Source: Lysobacteraceae bacterium NML91-0213 (GTDB lineage Bacteria; Pseudomonadota; Gammaproteobacteria; Xanthomonadales; Xanthomonadaceae). From it: a stretch of 64,000 nt of DNA. The DNA is taken from assembly GCA_002798175.1 (NCBI GenBank), contig NWQL01000003.1, forward strand, positions 1 to 64,000. Reading direction: 5' to 3'. This document shows, one piece after another, positions 7,592 to 16,441 of this stretch. The notes beneath the pieces are model-generated. The model did not search any database. It was not told where the DNA came from and saw only the letters and a list, made by a program, of their open reading frames with translations. The first letter of the stretch is position 1. Every line of letters starts with the position of its first letter. Position numbers and translations under genes: made by a program.

Positions 7592-9778
7592 GTGGCGGAT
7601 TCGGCGCGCATCGACAGCCTGCTTGCCAGGATGACCATGGAGGAGAAGGTCGGCCAGCTCGGCTGTTTCGCCGACATGCACCGGCCCTTTGCCGCCGACG
7701 TCAATCCCGAGACCGCCGCGCAGAGTGCGCAGGAAGTGCTGGCCGAGGTGCGCGCCGGGCGCGTAGGCACGCTGTTCAACGGCGTCGGCGCGGCGCTCGG
7801 GCGCGAGGCGCAGCGCATCGCGGTGGAGGAGTCGCGGCTGGGCATCCCGCTGCTGTTTGCAGCCGACGTGATCCACGGCATGCGCACGGTGTTCCCGATC
7901 CCGCTGGGCGAGGCGGCGAGCTTCGAGCCGGACCTGGCCCGGCGCACCGCCCGTGCCGCGGCGATCGAGGCCACCGCCGCCGGCCTGCACTGGACCTTCG
8001 CCCCGGCGGTCGACATCGCCCGCGACCAGCGCTGGGGCCGCGGTGCCGAAGGTGCCGGCGAGGACGTGCTGCTGGGATGCGTGTTCGGCGCCGCGCGCGT
8101 GCGCGGCTTCCAGGGCGACGACCTGCGCGCGGAGGATGCGCTGCTGGCCACGCCCAAGCATTTCGCCGCCTACGGGGCCGGCATGGCGGGCCTCGACTAC
8201 AGCCAGGTCGACCTCTCCGAGCAGACCCTGCGCGACGTGCACCTGCCGCCGTTCCGCGCCTGCATCGAGGCCGGCGCGCTCACCCTGATGAGCGCCTTCA
8301 ACGACATCAACGGCATTCCGGCCAGCGCCAACCGCTGGCTGATGACCGACCTGCTGCGCACGGAATGGGGCTTCGAGGGTCTGGTGATCGGCGACTACAC
8401 CGCCGACATGGAATTGATCGCCCACGGCTACGCCGAGGACGAGCACGATGCCACCCGGCTGGCATTCACCGCCGGGCTCGACATCAGCATGCAGAGCGGC
8501 TTCTACCGCGAGCATCTGCCGGCGCTGGTGGGCGACGGCACCGTGGACACGGCGCAGCTCGACGCCTCGGTGCGCCGGGTGCTGGAACTCAAGGACCGGC
8601 TGGGCCTGTTCGACAATCCCTACCGCTCGCTGGATCCAGAGCGCGAAGCCGACACCACGCACCGCGCCGCCCACGAGGCGCTCGCACGCGATGCCGCGCG
8701 CCGCTCGATCGTGCTGCTGAAGAACGAGGGCGGGGTGCTGCCGCTGCGCCGGGCCGGGCAGAGGATCGCGCTGGTTGGGCCGATGGCCGCCGACCGCGAC
8801 AACCTCGAAGGCTGCTGGGTGCTGTTCGGCGACCGCGAACGCTACGTGGATCTCGCCACCGGCATCCGCGACGCGCTCGACGATGCCGATGCACTCACCG
8901 TGTGCGCCGGCAGCGGGCTGGAAGAGGCGCTCCCCGGTGGCATCGAGGCGGCGGTGGCCGCCGCCGGCGCCGCCGACGTGGTGGTGCTGGCGCTGGGCGA
9001 GCCGCAGCGCTACAGCGGCGAGGCGCAGTCGCGGGTGTCGATCACCCTGCCGCCGGCGCAGCAGGCGCTGGCCGACGCGGTCATCGCCATCGGCACGCCG
9101 GTGGTGGTGGTGCTGCGCCACGGCCGCGCGCTGGCGCTGGAGGGCGGCGTGCGCGATGCGTCGGCGATCCTTGCCTGCTGGTTCCTCGGCAGCCAGACCG
9201 GCCCCGCCACCGCCGACGTGCTGTTCGGCGCGTACAACCCGTCGGCGCGGCTGCCGCTGAGCTTTCCGCAGCATTCCGGCCAGCAGCCGTATTTCTATGC
9301 GCATCCGCGCTCGGGGCGGCCGGAACTGCCGGGCGTCACCGAGTTCAAGAACCGTTGGCGCGAATGCGCCAACGCCGCGCTGTATCCGTTCGGGCACGGG
9401 CTGTCGTACACCACGTTCGAGTACGCCACGCCGCGGCTGTCGACCACACGGCTGGCCTGGGACGGCAGGCTCACCGCGACGGTGGCGGTGACCAACACCG
9501 GCGACGTCGCCGGCGAGGAAGTGGTGCAGCTGTACGTGCATGACCGCGTCGCCAGCCGGGTGCGCCCGGTGCGCGAGCTGAAGGCCTTCCGCAAGGTCGC
9601 GATCGCGCCGGGCGAGACGGTGGAGGTCGGCTTCGAACTCGACCGCGCGCAGCTCGCCTTCACCGGGCCGGACCTGCGTTTCGAGGCCGAGCCGGGCACC
9701 TTCGACCTCTGGCTGGCGCCCTCGTCGGTAGCCGGCGAGCCGGTGCGCTTCGAGCTGCTGGGGCCGGGGGTGGAATAA
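7592..9778 (+). CDS. bglX: Glycoside hydrolase family 3 beta-glucosidase (BglX-like)
   Basis: A GH3 beta-glycosidase releasing terminal glucose or xylose from oligosaccharides. Domain order is the usual one: TIM barrel (MTMEEKVGQLGCF, FAADVIHGMRTVFPIPLG, AAYGAGMAGLDYSQVDLSE), an alpha/beta sandwich (RRSIVLLKNEGGVLPLR), and a C-terminal fibronectin-III-like domain (YPFGHGLSYTTFEY, VRELKAFRKV). The likely nucleophile is Asp268 in VIGDYTAD. I chose the GTG at 7592 (GGAG 5 nt upstream), giving 728 aa. Unlike E. coli BglX it has no signal peptide, so the enzyme should be cytoplasmic unless the start lies further upstream; the frame is open back to 7073 but overlaps the preceding gene. A LacI-type operator overlaps its 5' region. 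Confidence 0.9.
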   Translation: MADSARIDSLLARMTMEEKVGQLGCFADMHRPFAADVNPETAAQSAQEVLAEVRAGRVGTLFNGVGAALGREAQRIAVEESRLGIPLLFAADVIHGMRTVFPIPLGEAASFEPDLARRTARAAAIEATAAGLHWTFAPAVDIARDQRWGRGAEGAGEDVLLGCVFGAARVRGFQGDDLRAEDALLATPKHFAAYGAGMAGLDYSQVDLSEQTLRDVHLPPFRACIEAGALTLMSAFNDINGIPASANRWLMTDLLRTEWGFEGLVIGDYTADMELIAHGYAEDEHDATRLAFTAGLDISMQSGFYREHLPALVGDGTVDTAQLDASVRRVLELKDRLGLFDNPYRSLDPEREADTTHRAAHEALARDAARRSIVLLKNEGGVLPLRRAGQRIALVGPMAADRDNLEGCWVLFGDRERYVDLATGIRDALDDADALTVCAGSGLEEALPGGIEAAVAAAGAADVVVLALGEPQRYSGEAQSRVSITLPPAQQALADAVIAIGTPVVVVLRHGRALALEGGVRDASAILACWFLGSQTGPATADVLFGAYNPSARLPLSFPQHSGQQPYFYAHPRSGRPELPGVTEFKNRWRECANAALYPFGHGLSYTTFEYATPRLSTTRLAWDGRLTATVAVTNTGDVAGEEVVQLYVHDRVASRVRPVRELKAFRKVAIAPGETVEVGFELDRAQLAFTGPDLRFEAEPGTFDLWLAPSSVAGEPVRFELLGPGVE

Positions 9779-9786
9779 AGAGCCAC

Positions 9787-9899
9787 CCTTCTCCCGCCTG
9801 CGGGAGAAGGTGCCCGAAGGGCGGATGAGGGTGCTTCATCGCTCTGTCGTCGCACTCGTTGCCCTCACCCCTGCCCCTCTCCCGCAGGCGGGAGAGGGG
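9787..9899. repeat. REP-like inverted-repeat pair downstream of bglX
   Basis: Two near-perfect hairpins face each other: stem 9787-9797/9800-9810 (CCTTCTCCCGC) and stem 9874-9885/9888-9899 (CCCCTCTCCCGC), each followed on its inner side by a GATGAGGG/CCCTCACC tail. The same family recurs at 46437-46463 and 49598-49686, with a remnant near 40807. It may double as a transcription terminator for bglX. Confidence 0.8.
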
Positions 9900-9996
9900 T
9901 CCCAGGCCCGCCTACGTGGCGCTTTCTCACCAGTCGCACGGGGCGAGACGGCCCTCGCGTACAACGGCGGCCCGTTGACGTAACCGATGCTGCCGC

Positions 9997-12429
9997 TTGA
10001 ACGCCATCCTCCGTGCTTCCGACCATCCCGTTGCCACCCCCGCCGGTACGCAGGCGCTTGCCGCCCCCGGCGGCGGTGAGCTCGCCCAGCGCCTGACCCG
10101 CCGCTACGGCGACCGCATCACCGGGCACTTCGTGGTGCCGGGGCAAGAGGGCAGCTTCGCCCCGTTCCCCGACGACCTGCCGCCGGCGCTGGCGGCGGCG
10201 CTGCGCGCGCGGGGGGTTGACCGGCTCTATGCCCACCAGGCACAGGCCTGGCAGGCCGCGCGTGACGGAAAGCATCTGGTGGTGGCGACGCCGACCGCGT
10301 CGGGCAAGTCGCTGTGCTACACGCTGCCGGTGGTGGCCGCGGCGCTCGCGGAAGGGAAGAAGGCGCTGTACCTGTTCCCGACCAAGGCGCTGGCGCAGGA
10401 CCAGGTGGCCGAGCTGCTGGAGCTGAACCGCGCCGGCGAACTCGGCCTGCGCGCGGCCACCTTCGACGGCGACACCCCCGGCGATGCGCGCCAGGCGATC
10501 CGCCTCAACGGCGACATCGTGGTCAGCAACCCGGACATGCTCCACCAGGGCATCCTGCCGCACCACACCAAGTGGGCGCAGTTCTTCGAGAACCTCAGGT
10601 ACGTGGTGATCGACGAGGTGCACACCTACCGCGGCGTGTTCGGATCGCACGTGGCCAACGTGATCCGCCGGCTCAAGCGCGTGTGCGCGTTCTACGGGGT
10701 GCGCCCGCAGTTCATCCTGTGCTCGGCGACGATCGGCAATGCCGCCGACCACGGCCGCGCGCTGATCGAGGACGAGGTGGTCGCGATCCTGGAATCCGGG
10801 GCGCCCAGAGGCGACAAGCACGTGCTGCTGTGGAACCCGCCGGTGGTGAACCCGGACCTGGGCCTGCGTGCCTCGGCGCGCTCGCAGTCCAACCGCATCG
10901 CCCGCCTTGCGATCAAGGCAGGGCTGAAGACGCTGGTGTTCTGCCAGACCCGGCTGATGGTCGAGGTGCTGACCAAGTACCTGAAGGAGGTCTTCGACCA
11001 CGACCCGCGCAAGCCGCGCCGCATCCGCGCCTACCGCGGGGGCTATCTGCCCACCGAGCGCCGCGAGGTGGAGCGCGCGATGCGCGCCGGCGACATCGAC
11101 GGCATCGTCAGCACCTCCGCACTGGAGCTCGGCGTCGACATCGGCAGCTTGGACGTCGTCGTGCTCAACGGCTATCCGGGCAGCGTGTCGGCCACCTGGC
11201 AGCGCTTCGGCCGCGCCGGCCGCCGCCAGCAACCCTCGCTGGGCGTACTCGTGGCGAGCTCGCAGCCGATGGACCAGTACATCGTGCGACATCCGGAATT
11301 CTTCGCCGGGGCCAACCCCGAGCAGGCGCGCATCGAACCCGACCAGCCGCTGATCCTGATGGACCACATCCGCTGCGCGGCGTTCGAGCTGCCGTTCGTC
11401 GATGGCGATTATTTCGGACCCGTCGAACCGGCACCGTGGCTGGAGGTGCTGGCCGAGTCCGGCGTGCTGCACCACGAGGCCGCGCGCTGGGAGTGGATCG
11501 CCGACAGCTATCCCGCGCAGGCGGTGAACCTGCGCTCGGTGGCCGACGGCAACTTCGTCGTCGTCGACCGCACCGACGGCCGCCAGACCATCGTCGCCGA
11601 GGTCGACTATTCCGCCGCCGCGCTCACCCTCTACGAGGGCGCGATCCACATGATCCAGTCCGAGCCGTTCCAGGTGGAGCGCCTCGACTGGGAGGGCCGC
11701 AAGGCCTACGTGCGCCGCACCCACGTCGACTACTACACCGACGCCATCGACTACACCAAGCTCAAGGTGCTCGACGAGGCCGAGAGCGCCACCGCCGGTG
11801 CCGGGCTCGCACGCCACGGCGAAGTGCACGTGGTGCGCCGCGTGTCGGGCTACAAGAAGATCCGCTTCCACACCCACGAGAACATCGGCTATGGGCCGGT
11901 GAACCTGCCCGACCAGGAGCTGCACACCACCGCCGCGTGGTGGCAGCTGCCGCAGGCGGTGCTCGATGCCGCGTTCGAGAGCCGCCAGCACGCGCTCGAC
12001 GGCTTCCTCGGCGCCGCGCATGCGCTGCACCTGGTCGCGCAGCTGCTGGTGATGGCCGAGGCGCAGGACCTGCAGAAGGCGGTCGGCAGCGGCGATGGCG
12101 CCTGGTTCGCCAGCGCCGATGGCGCCGGGCGCGGGCAGTGGCGCAATGCGGAAGGCCAGCCCGGTTCGCCCGACGACGTGCGCGGCTTCACCCCGACGCT
12201 GTACCTCTACGACAACTACCCCGGGGGCGTCGGCCTGTCGCTGCCGCTGTTCGAGCGCCGTGCCGAGCTGCATGCGCGCGCGGTGGAACTGGTGCGTGAC
12301 TGCGGCTGCCGCGGCGGCTGCCCGGCCTGCGTCGGCCCGGTGCTCGAAGCGCAGGAAGGCGAGGGTGCCGATTCGCCGAAACGCACCGCGCAGCGCGTGC
12401 TTGCCCTGCTGGGCGCAGTCGACGCATGA
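9997..12429 (+). CDS. mrfA: MrfA-like DEAD/DEAH helicase with DUF1998 domain
   Basis: A superfamily 2 helicase of the Hrq1/YprA group. In Bacillus subtilis the homologue MrfA acts with MrfB in a mitomycin-specific excision pathway. Residues 97-105 hold motif I (ATPTASGKS, Lys104), 206-209 the Walker B variant DEVH, CSATIG is motif III, and QRFGRAGRR is motif VI. The C-terminal DUF1998 region has the zinc cysteines C769, C771, C775 and C778 (CGCRGGCPAC). The length of 810 aa is normal. The only start agreeing with the family is a TTG at 9997 with a weak ribosome site. The stop overlaps the exonuclease start by ATGA, so both are co-translated. Confidence 0.88.
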   Translation: MNAILRASDHPVATPAGTQALAAPGGGELAQRLTRRYGDRITGHFVVPGQEGSFAPFPDDLPPALAAALRARGVDRLYAHQAQAWQAARDGKHLVVATPTASGKSLCYTLPVVAAALAEGKKALYLFPTKALAQDQVAELLELNRAGELGLRAATFDGDTPGDARQAIRLNGDIVVSNPDMLHQGILPHHTKWAQFFENLRYVVIDEVHTYRGVFGSHVANVIRRLKRVCAFYGVRPQFILCSATIGNAADHGRALIEDEVVAILESGAPRGDKHVLLWNPPVVNPDLGLRASARSQSNRIARLAIKAGLKTLVFCQTRLMVEVLTKYLKEVFDHDPRKPRRIRAYRGGYLPTERREVERAMRAGDIDGIVSTSALELGVDIGSLDVVVLNGYPGSVSATWQRFGRAGRRQQPSLGVLVASSQPMDQYIVRHPEFFAGANPEQARIEPDQPLILMDHIRCAAFELPFVDGDYFGPVEPAPWLEVLAESGVLHHEAARWEWIADSYPAQAVNLRSVADGNFVVVDRTDGRQTIVAEVDYSAAALTLYEGAIHMIQSEPFQVERLDWEGRKAYVRRTHVDYYTDAIDYTKLKVLDEAESATAGAGLARHGEVHVVRRVSGYKKIRFHTHENIGYGPVNLPDQELHTTAAWWQLPQAVLDAAFESRQHALDGFLGAAHALHLVAQLLVMAEAQDLQKAVGSGDGAWFASADGAGRGQWRNAEGQPGSPDDVRGFTPTLYLYDNYPGGVGLSLPLFERRAELHARAVELVRDCGCRGGCPACVGPVLEAQEGEGADSPKRTAQRVLALLGAVDA

Positions 12430-13367
12430 GCGCACTGGCACGCAGGCTCGCCGGGCTGCGCCGGCAGGCGGGTTCGACGGCTGTGGATCCCCGCGTTGGC
12501 GGGAACGACGAAGGATCAACGTCCCTGGATCCCCGCCTGCGCGGGGATGACGTGCAGGCCCGGGCTGCCGGCTACGCGCCTGCGGGGCCGGAGCGCATTG
12601 CCGCGGTGCAGGGCATGGCGCCGGTCCCTGCGCCCGCGCGTCGCGCCGACCCCGCCGCGCAGTTGCGTCGCCTGCTCAACCTGCGCCCGCAGGCGCCGTT
12701 GCGCGCGGCGCCGGCGGCCGATCGCCGGCTGGAGGGCGAGGAGATCGCGCCTGGCCTGTACTACACCGAGGCGTGGACGCCATGGCCGCACAGCGACTCG
12801 CTTTCCCTGCACGGCATCGGCCAGGGCGAGGTCGAGCGCGGCCGCGTGCTCGCCTTCGACACCGAGACCACGGGCCTGGCCGGTGGCACCGGCACCCGCG
12901 CCTTCATGATCGGTGCCGCCGACTGGCACGACGGTGGCCTGCGCCTGCGCCAGCTGCTGATCGCCACGCTGGCCGCCGAGACCGCGATGCTGCGCACCTT
13001 CGCCGGCTGGCTGGATGAGCGCACGGTGCTGCTGTCCTACAACGGCAAGAGCTACGACCGCCCGCTGCTGACCACCCGCTACCGGCTGGCGCGGCTGGCC
13101 GATCCGCTGCCGGCCTGCGGCCATATCGACCTGCTGCATCCGATGCGCAGGCGCTACCGCACGGTGTGGCCGAACTGCCGGCTGGCCACCGCCGAGCGCG
13201 AACTGCTGGGCGTGGTGCGCGAGGACGACCTGCCGGGCTCGCAGGCGCCCGCGGCCTGGCTGCAGTACCTGCGTGGTGGCAGCGCGGCCACGCTGCGCCG
13301 GGTGGGCGACCACAACGCGCAGGACCTGAAGAGCCTGTGCGGGCTGCTGGAGCGGCTGGCGGACTGA
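12426..13367 (+). CDS. mrfB: MrfB-like RNase H-fold exonuclease
   Basis: A DEDD-type 3'-5' exonuclease with RNase_H_2 domain, the presumed partner of the upstream helicase. The fold begins at about residue 140 with FDTETTGLAGGTGTRAF (Asp145, Glu147), followed by LLSYNGKSYDRPLL (the second acidic position) and GDHNAQDLKSL (third). The C-terminus lacks the TPR repeats seen in the Bacillus protein. The N-terminal 110 residues are poorly conserved in kind and contain two copies of a genomic palindromic repeat translated as VDPRVGGNDEG and LDPRLRGDDV (12486-12552), evidence of repeat insertion inside the gene without breaking the frame. 313 aa, ATGA overlap with the helicase. Confidence 0.85.
   Translation: MSALARRLAGLRRQAGSTAVDPRVGGNDEGSTSLDPRLRGDDVQARAAGYAPAGPERIAAVQGMAPVPAPARRADPAAQLRRLLNLRPQAPLRAAPAADRRLEGEEIAPGLYYTEAWTPWPHSDSLSLHGIGQGEVERGRVLAFDTETTGLAGGTGTRAFMIGAADWHDGGLRLRQLLIATLAAETAMLRTFAGWLDERTVLLSYNGKSYDRPLLTTRYRLARLADPLPACGHIDLLHPMRRRYRTVWPNCRLATAERELLGVVREDDLPGSQAPAAWLQYLRGGSAATLRRVGDHNAQDLKSLCGLLERLAD
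12486..12552. repeat. Tandem palindromic repeat doublet inside the exonuclease gene
   Basis: Two adjacent copies of a GGATCCCCGC...GCGGGGATGACG type palindrome: the first is degenerate (CCCCGCGTTGGCGGG), the second nearly perfect (CCCCGCCTGCGCGGGG). This is a widespread proteobacterial dispersed repeat whose in-frame translation is DPRLRGDD. Here it is within coding sequence, a family distinct from the CCCCTCTCCCGC repeats elsewhere in the window. Confidence 0.8.
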
Positions 13368-13603
13368 TCCGCACACCCCACCGCGCCGGCGCGCGATCCC
13401 GCGTCCGGCCGCGTCGCCGCGAGCCCGGGCGGCGGCGGCACGATCCGCATGCGTCGGTGCGTCACGGCGTCGCCGGCCATGCCTGCCCTCACCCGGGCCT
13501 CGCCGCCCCCGGTTGCCTGCCTGGCATCCTCGTCACCGATGCGGCCTACATTGCAGCCGGCCGCGGCCGATACCGCTGTCCTGCCATCGTTTCCGGAGCG
13601 TCC

Positions 13604-14350
13604 ATGTCCAGCCAGTCCGCGTGCGAAGCCTGTGGCGAGGGCCGCGAGCTGCCGGTCGCCATCGCGATGGCGTTCCAGCCCATCGTCGACCTCGACCAGG
13701 GCGGGGTGTTCGCCTGGGAGGCGCTGGTGCGCGGCGCCGACGGGGCGTCCGCGGGATCGGTGATCTCGTCGATCGCGGAGGACCGCATGTACGCCTTCGA
13801 CCAGGCCTGCCGGGTCACCGCGATCGACACCGCGGCGTCGCTGCGGATGCAGCAGACGCTGTCGATCAACTTCCTGCCCAACGCGGTGTACCAGCCGGAG
13901 AACTGCATCCGCCGCACCCTGGCCGCGGCGCGTCGTGCCGACTGGCCGGTGGAGCGGATCCTGTTCGAGGTCGCCGAGCGCGAGTACGTGTCGCGCCCGG
14001 AGCACCTGCTCGGGATCCTCGACGCATACCGGTCGATGGGCTTCCGCACCGCGATCGACGACTTCGGCGCCGGCTACGCCGGGCTGAACCTGCTGGCGCA
14101 GTTCCAGCCCGACCTGGTCAAGCTCGACATGGCGCTGGTGCGCGGCATCGATGGCGACCGCGCGCGGCGCACGATCGTCGACCACGGCACGCGGATGTGC
14201 ACCGAACTGGGCGTGGCGGTGGTCGGGGAGGGCGTGGAGACCCGCGACGAGGCGGCGGCGCTGCGCGACCTCGGCATCGACCTGCAGCAGGGCTATCTGT
14301 ACGCGCGGCCGCAGCTGGGCGCGCTGCCGGAGTTCCGGCTCGCCGCATGA
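13604..14350 (+). CDS. EAL-domain protein, probable c-di-GMP phosphodiesterase
   Basis: A stand-alone EAL domain of 248 aa that should hydrolyse cyclic di-GMP. The signature EAL is present at 39-41 (WEALVRG), then NFLPN, FEVAERE, IDDFGAGYAGLNLL, DLVKLDMAL, GEGVET and QGYLYARP, so metal and catalytic residues appear kept. The N-terminus carries a CEAC pair before the domain, which might bind metal or be incidental. The ATG at 13604 follows CCGGAGCG; the open frame upstream is not coding-like. No sensory domain is attached, so activity may be constitutive or controlled by expression. The 236 nt before it hold no gene. Confidence 0.88.
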   Translation: MSSQSACEACGEGRELPVAIAMAFQPIVDLDQGGVFAWEALVRGADGASAGSVISSIAEDRMYAFDQACRVTAIDTAASLRMQQTLSINFLPNAVYQPENCIRRTLAAARRADWPVERILFEVAEREYVSRPEHLLGILDAYRSMGFRTAIDDFGAGYAGLNLLAQFQPDLVKLDMALVRGIDGDRARRTIVDHGTRMCTELGVAVVGEGVETRDEAAALRDLGIDLQQGYLYARPQLGALPEFRLAA

Positions 14351-14366
14351 TCCGCGTCGCGACCGC

Positions 14367-14741
14367 TCAGTCGCAGGGAAACGCCATCGTCGTCATCAGC
14401 GCGTTCTCGGCCTGGCGCGAGTCCAGCCGGGTGTGCTGCACCACGATCGGCACGTCGGATTCGATGACGCTCGCATACGGCGTATCGCGCGGGACGGGTT
14501 CCGGATCGTCGAGATTGTTGAAGCGAAGGTGCAGCGTGCGCCGCGCCGGCACCGCCACCCGGTACGGGCCGACCGGCTCGCGGTCCTCGAAGTAGAGCAT
14601 TAGGGTGACCTTGGCCACGCTGTCGCCGCTGTTGAGGATGCAGCAGGCCTCGTGGCTTTCGAGTTCAGGGGCGGGGCCGGTGCTCTGGCCGGGGATATAG
14701 CCTTCGGCGATCGCCCATCGCCTGCGTCCGATCATGTCCAT
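14367..14741 (-). CDS. Sensory rhodopsin transducer family protein (ASRT-like), orphan
   Basis: A small beta-sandwich protein of the Anabaena sensory rhodopsin transducer family. Nearly the whole 124-aa chain is family-like: IGRRRWAIAEGYIPG, then SHEACCILNSGD, FEDREPVGPYRVAVPARRTLHLRFN and SDVPIVVQHTRLDSRQAENAL. In cyanobacteria the homologue interacts with a photoreceptor and may bind DNA or sugar; most bacterial members have no rhodopsin partner, and none is visible here. I start at the ATG at 14741 rather than 14771 because homologues begin near DMIGRRRW. It is divergent from opgD; two palindromes lie in the shared 115-nt promoter region. Confidence 0.82.
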   Translation of the reverse strand: MDMIGRRRWAIAEGYIPGQSTGPAPELESHEACCILNSGDSVAKVTLMLYFEDREPVGPYRVAVPARRTLHLRFNNLDDPEPVPRDTPYASVIESDVPIVVQHTRLDSRQAENALMTTMAFPCD

Positions 14742-14774
14742 GGCGGTCGGTGTAACAACCCGGATGCGCACGCG

Positions 14775-14786
14775 ACGTCATGACGT
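14775..14786. promoter_or_regulatory. Perfect 12-bp palindrome between ASRT-like gene and opgD
   Basis: ACGTCATGACGT is a perfect palindrome, 34 nt upstream of the minus-strand ASRT-like start and 71 nt upstream of opgD. It could bind a dimeric regulator affecting either gene. No family can be assigned from sequence alone. Confidence 0.4.
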
Positions 14787-14805
14787 GCAGCGTGCGTGGT
14801 CGATA

Positions 14806-14819
14806 CGTAACCGTTTACG
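14806..14819 (+). promoter_or_regulatory. LacI-type palindromic operator upstream of opgD
   Basis: CGTAACCGTTTACG has 12 of 14 symmetric positions and shares the GTAACCG/TTAC core with the site before bglX at 7567-7580. It lies 37 nt before the opgD ATG, a position suited to repression. This suggests one LacI-family regulator controls both genes; the regulator itself is not in the window. Confidence 0.5.
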
Positions 14820-14856
14820 GGTGCATGATGCCGGCCGTCCGATCCGGAACCGACCC

Positions 14857-16386
14857 ATGCAGCGACGCGATTTCCTGCTCGCAACCGCCATCGCCGCCGT
14901 GTTTGCAGGCAGCAGTGGCCGAGTCCTGTCGGCGGGCCCGACAACGGGACCGGTCCGGTCCTTCGACGACGATACCGTCGCCGCGCTGGCGCGCGCTGCT
15001 GCCGCCGCGCCATACCAGGCGCCAGCGCAGGCGTTGCCGGCCCCGTTGCAGGCACTGGGCTACGACGGCTATCGCGACCTGCGCTACCGCGGCGACCGGG
15101 CGCTGTGGGCCGGCCGCGGGGTGCCGTTCACCGTGCAGTTCTTCCATCGCGGCTTCCTGTTCCCGCAGCGCGTGGACATGTACGAAGTGGCCGACGGACA
15201 GGCCGCGCCGATCGCGTTCGCCCCGGACCTGTTCGATTACGGCCGCCATGCGCCGGTGGATGCGGGGGGTGATTTCGGCTTCGCCGGTTTCCGCCTGCAC
15301 GTGGCCGGCGGCGCGCGCGCCGATGGCGACGAACTTGCCGCGTTTCTCGGTGCGAGCTATTTCCGCGCGGTGGCGCAGGGGTTGGCCTACGGGCTGTCGG
15401 CGCGTGGTCTCGCGCTGGGCACCGGTGATCCGGGCCCGGAGGAATTCCCGGTGTTCCGCGCGTTCTGGCTGGAGCGCCCGCAGGCCGGCAGTGCGTCGAC
15501 GGTGGTGCATGCACTGCTCGACAGCCCCAGCGTCGCGGGCGCGTACCGCTTCGTGATCACCGCCGACGGCCCGCGCACGCGCATCGAGGTCGATGCGCGC
15601 CTGTATCCGCGGGTGGAGCTGGATGCGGTCGGCATCGCGCCGTTGACCAGCATGTTCGCCTTCGACGCCAGCGACCGTGTGGGCGTGGACGACTATCGGC
15701 CGGCGGTGCACGACTCCGACGGGCTGGCGCTGTGGACCGGCGGCGGCGAGCAGGTCTGGCGCGCGCTGGCCAACCCGTCCACGTTGCAGGTCAGCGGCCT
15801 GCAGGACCGCGACCCGCGCGGCTTCGGGCTGATGCAGCGCAAGCGCGATTTCGAGGACTTCCTCGACACCGAGGCCGACTACGAGCGTCGCCCCAGCCTG
15901 TGGGTGGAGCCGCGCGACCCTTGGGGCGAAGGCGAGGTGCACCTGGTCGAGATCCCCACCGCCGACGAGTTCCACGACAACATCGTCGCGGCCTGGCGGC
16001 CGGCGCAGCCGTTGCCCGCAGGCCGCGAGTCGCGCTGGCGCTACGTGCTGCACTGGGAAGCGATGCACAGCTGGGATCCGGCACTGGCGCTGGTGAGTGC
16101 AACCCGCGCCGGCGCCGCGTTCGCGAAGGGCGTGCGGCTGTTCGTACTGGACTGGCAGGGCGGCGCACTCGATGCGCTGGCCGACACCGGCGCGCCGGAA
16201 CTCGAGGTCTCGGCCAACGCCGGCGAGGTACGCAATGTGGTGGTCCAGCGCAATCCGGAAGACGGGCGCTGGCGCACCAGTTTCGAACTGGTGCCGGGCG
16301 CCGCGACCACCGTGGAGCTGCGTGCGCGGCTGCATGCCGCGGGACGCGTGCTCGGCGAGACCTGGCTGTACCGGTGGACGGCGTGA
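14857..16386 (+). CDS. opgD: Glucan biosynthesis protein OpgD/MdoD
   Basis: A periplasmic protein of the OpgG/OpgD family needed for osmoregulated periplasmic glucan (OPG) structure. The N-terminus [18 protein letters not shown] is a twin-arginine signal, the feature that separates OpgD from Sec-exported OpgG. The mature part shows [53 protein letters not shown] and [11 protein letters not shown], all family motifs. 509 aa from the ATG at 14857. It is followed 55 nt later by opgH, so the two likely form one unit: OpgH makes and exports the beta-1,2-glucan backbone and OpgD modifies or shapes it. A LacI-type operator sits upstream. Confidence 0.93.
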   Translation: MQRRDFLLATAIAAVFAGSSGRVLSAGPTTGPVRSFDDDTVAALARAAAAAPYQAPAQALPAPLQALGYDGYRDLRYRGDRALWAGRGVPFTVQFFHRGFLFPQRVDMYEVADGQAAPIAFAPDLFDYGRHAPVDAGGDFGFAGFRLHVAGGARADGDELAAFLGASYFRAVAQGLAYGLSARGLALGTGDPGPEEFPVFRAFWLERPQAGSASTVVHALLDSPSVAGAYRFVITADGPRTRIEVDARLYPRVELDAVGIAPLTSMFAFDASDRVGVDDYRPAVHDSDGLALWTGGGEQVWRALANPSTLQVSGLQDRDPRGFGLMQRKRDFEDFLDTEADYERRPSLWVEPRDPWGEGEVHLVEIPTADEFHDNIVAAWRPAQPLPAGRESRWRYVLHWEAMHSWDPALALVSATRAGAAFAKGVRLFVLDWQGGALDALADTGAPELEVSANAGEVRNVVVQRNPEDGRWRTSFELVPGAATTVELRARLHAAGRVLGETWLYRWTA

Positions 16387-16441
16387 TGCGGGCAGGTCGC
16401 GTCTGCATCCGTATGCCGTTGCTGGCCGGGACGCCCCGCGC

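Noticed and set aside
9865-12519. 884-aa minus-strand frame opposite the MrfA-like helicase
   Set aside because: No domains and antisense to intact helicase motifs.
12486-12552. CRISPR-like short repeats
   Set aside because: Only two adjacent palindromes with no spacers; they are dispersed repeats.
13368-13603. Gene in the 236-nt gap before the EAL gene
   Set aside because: No frame with ribosome site and codon bias; appears to be leader or spacer.
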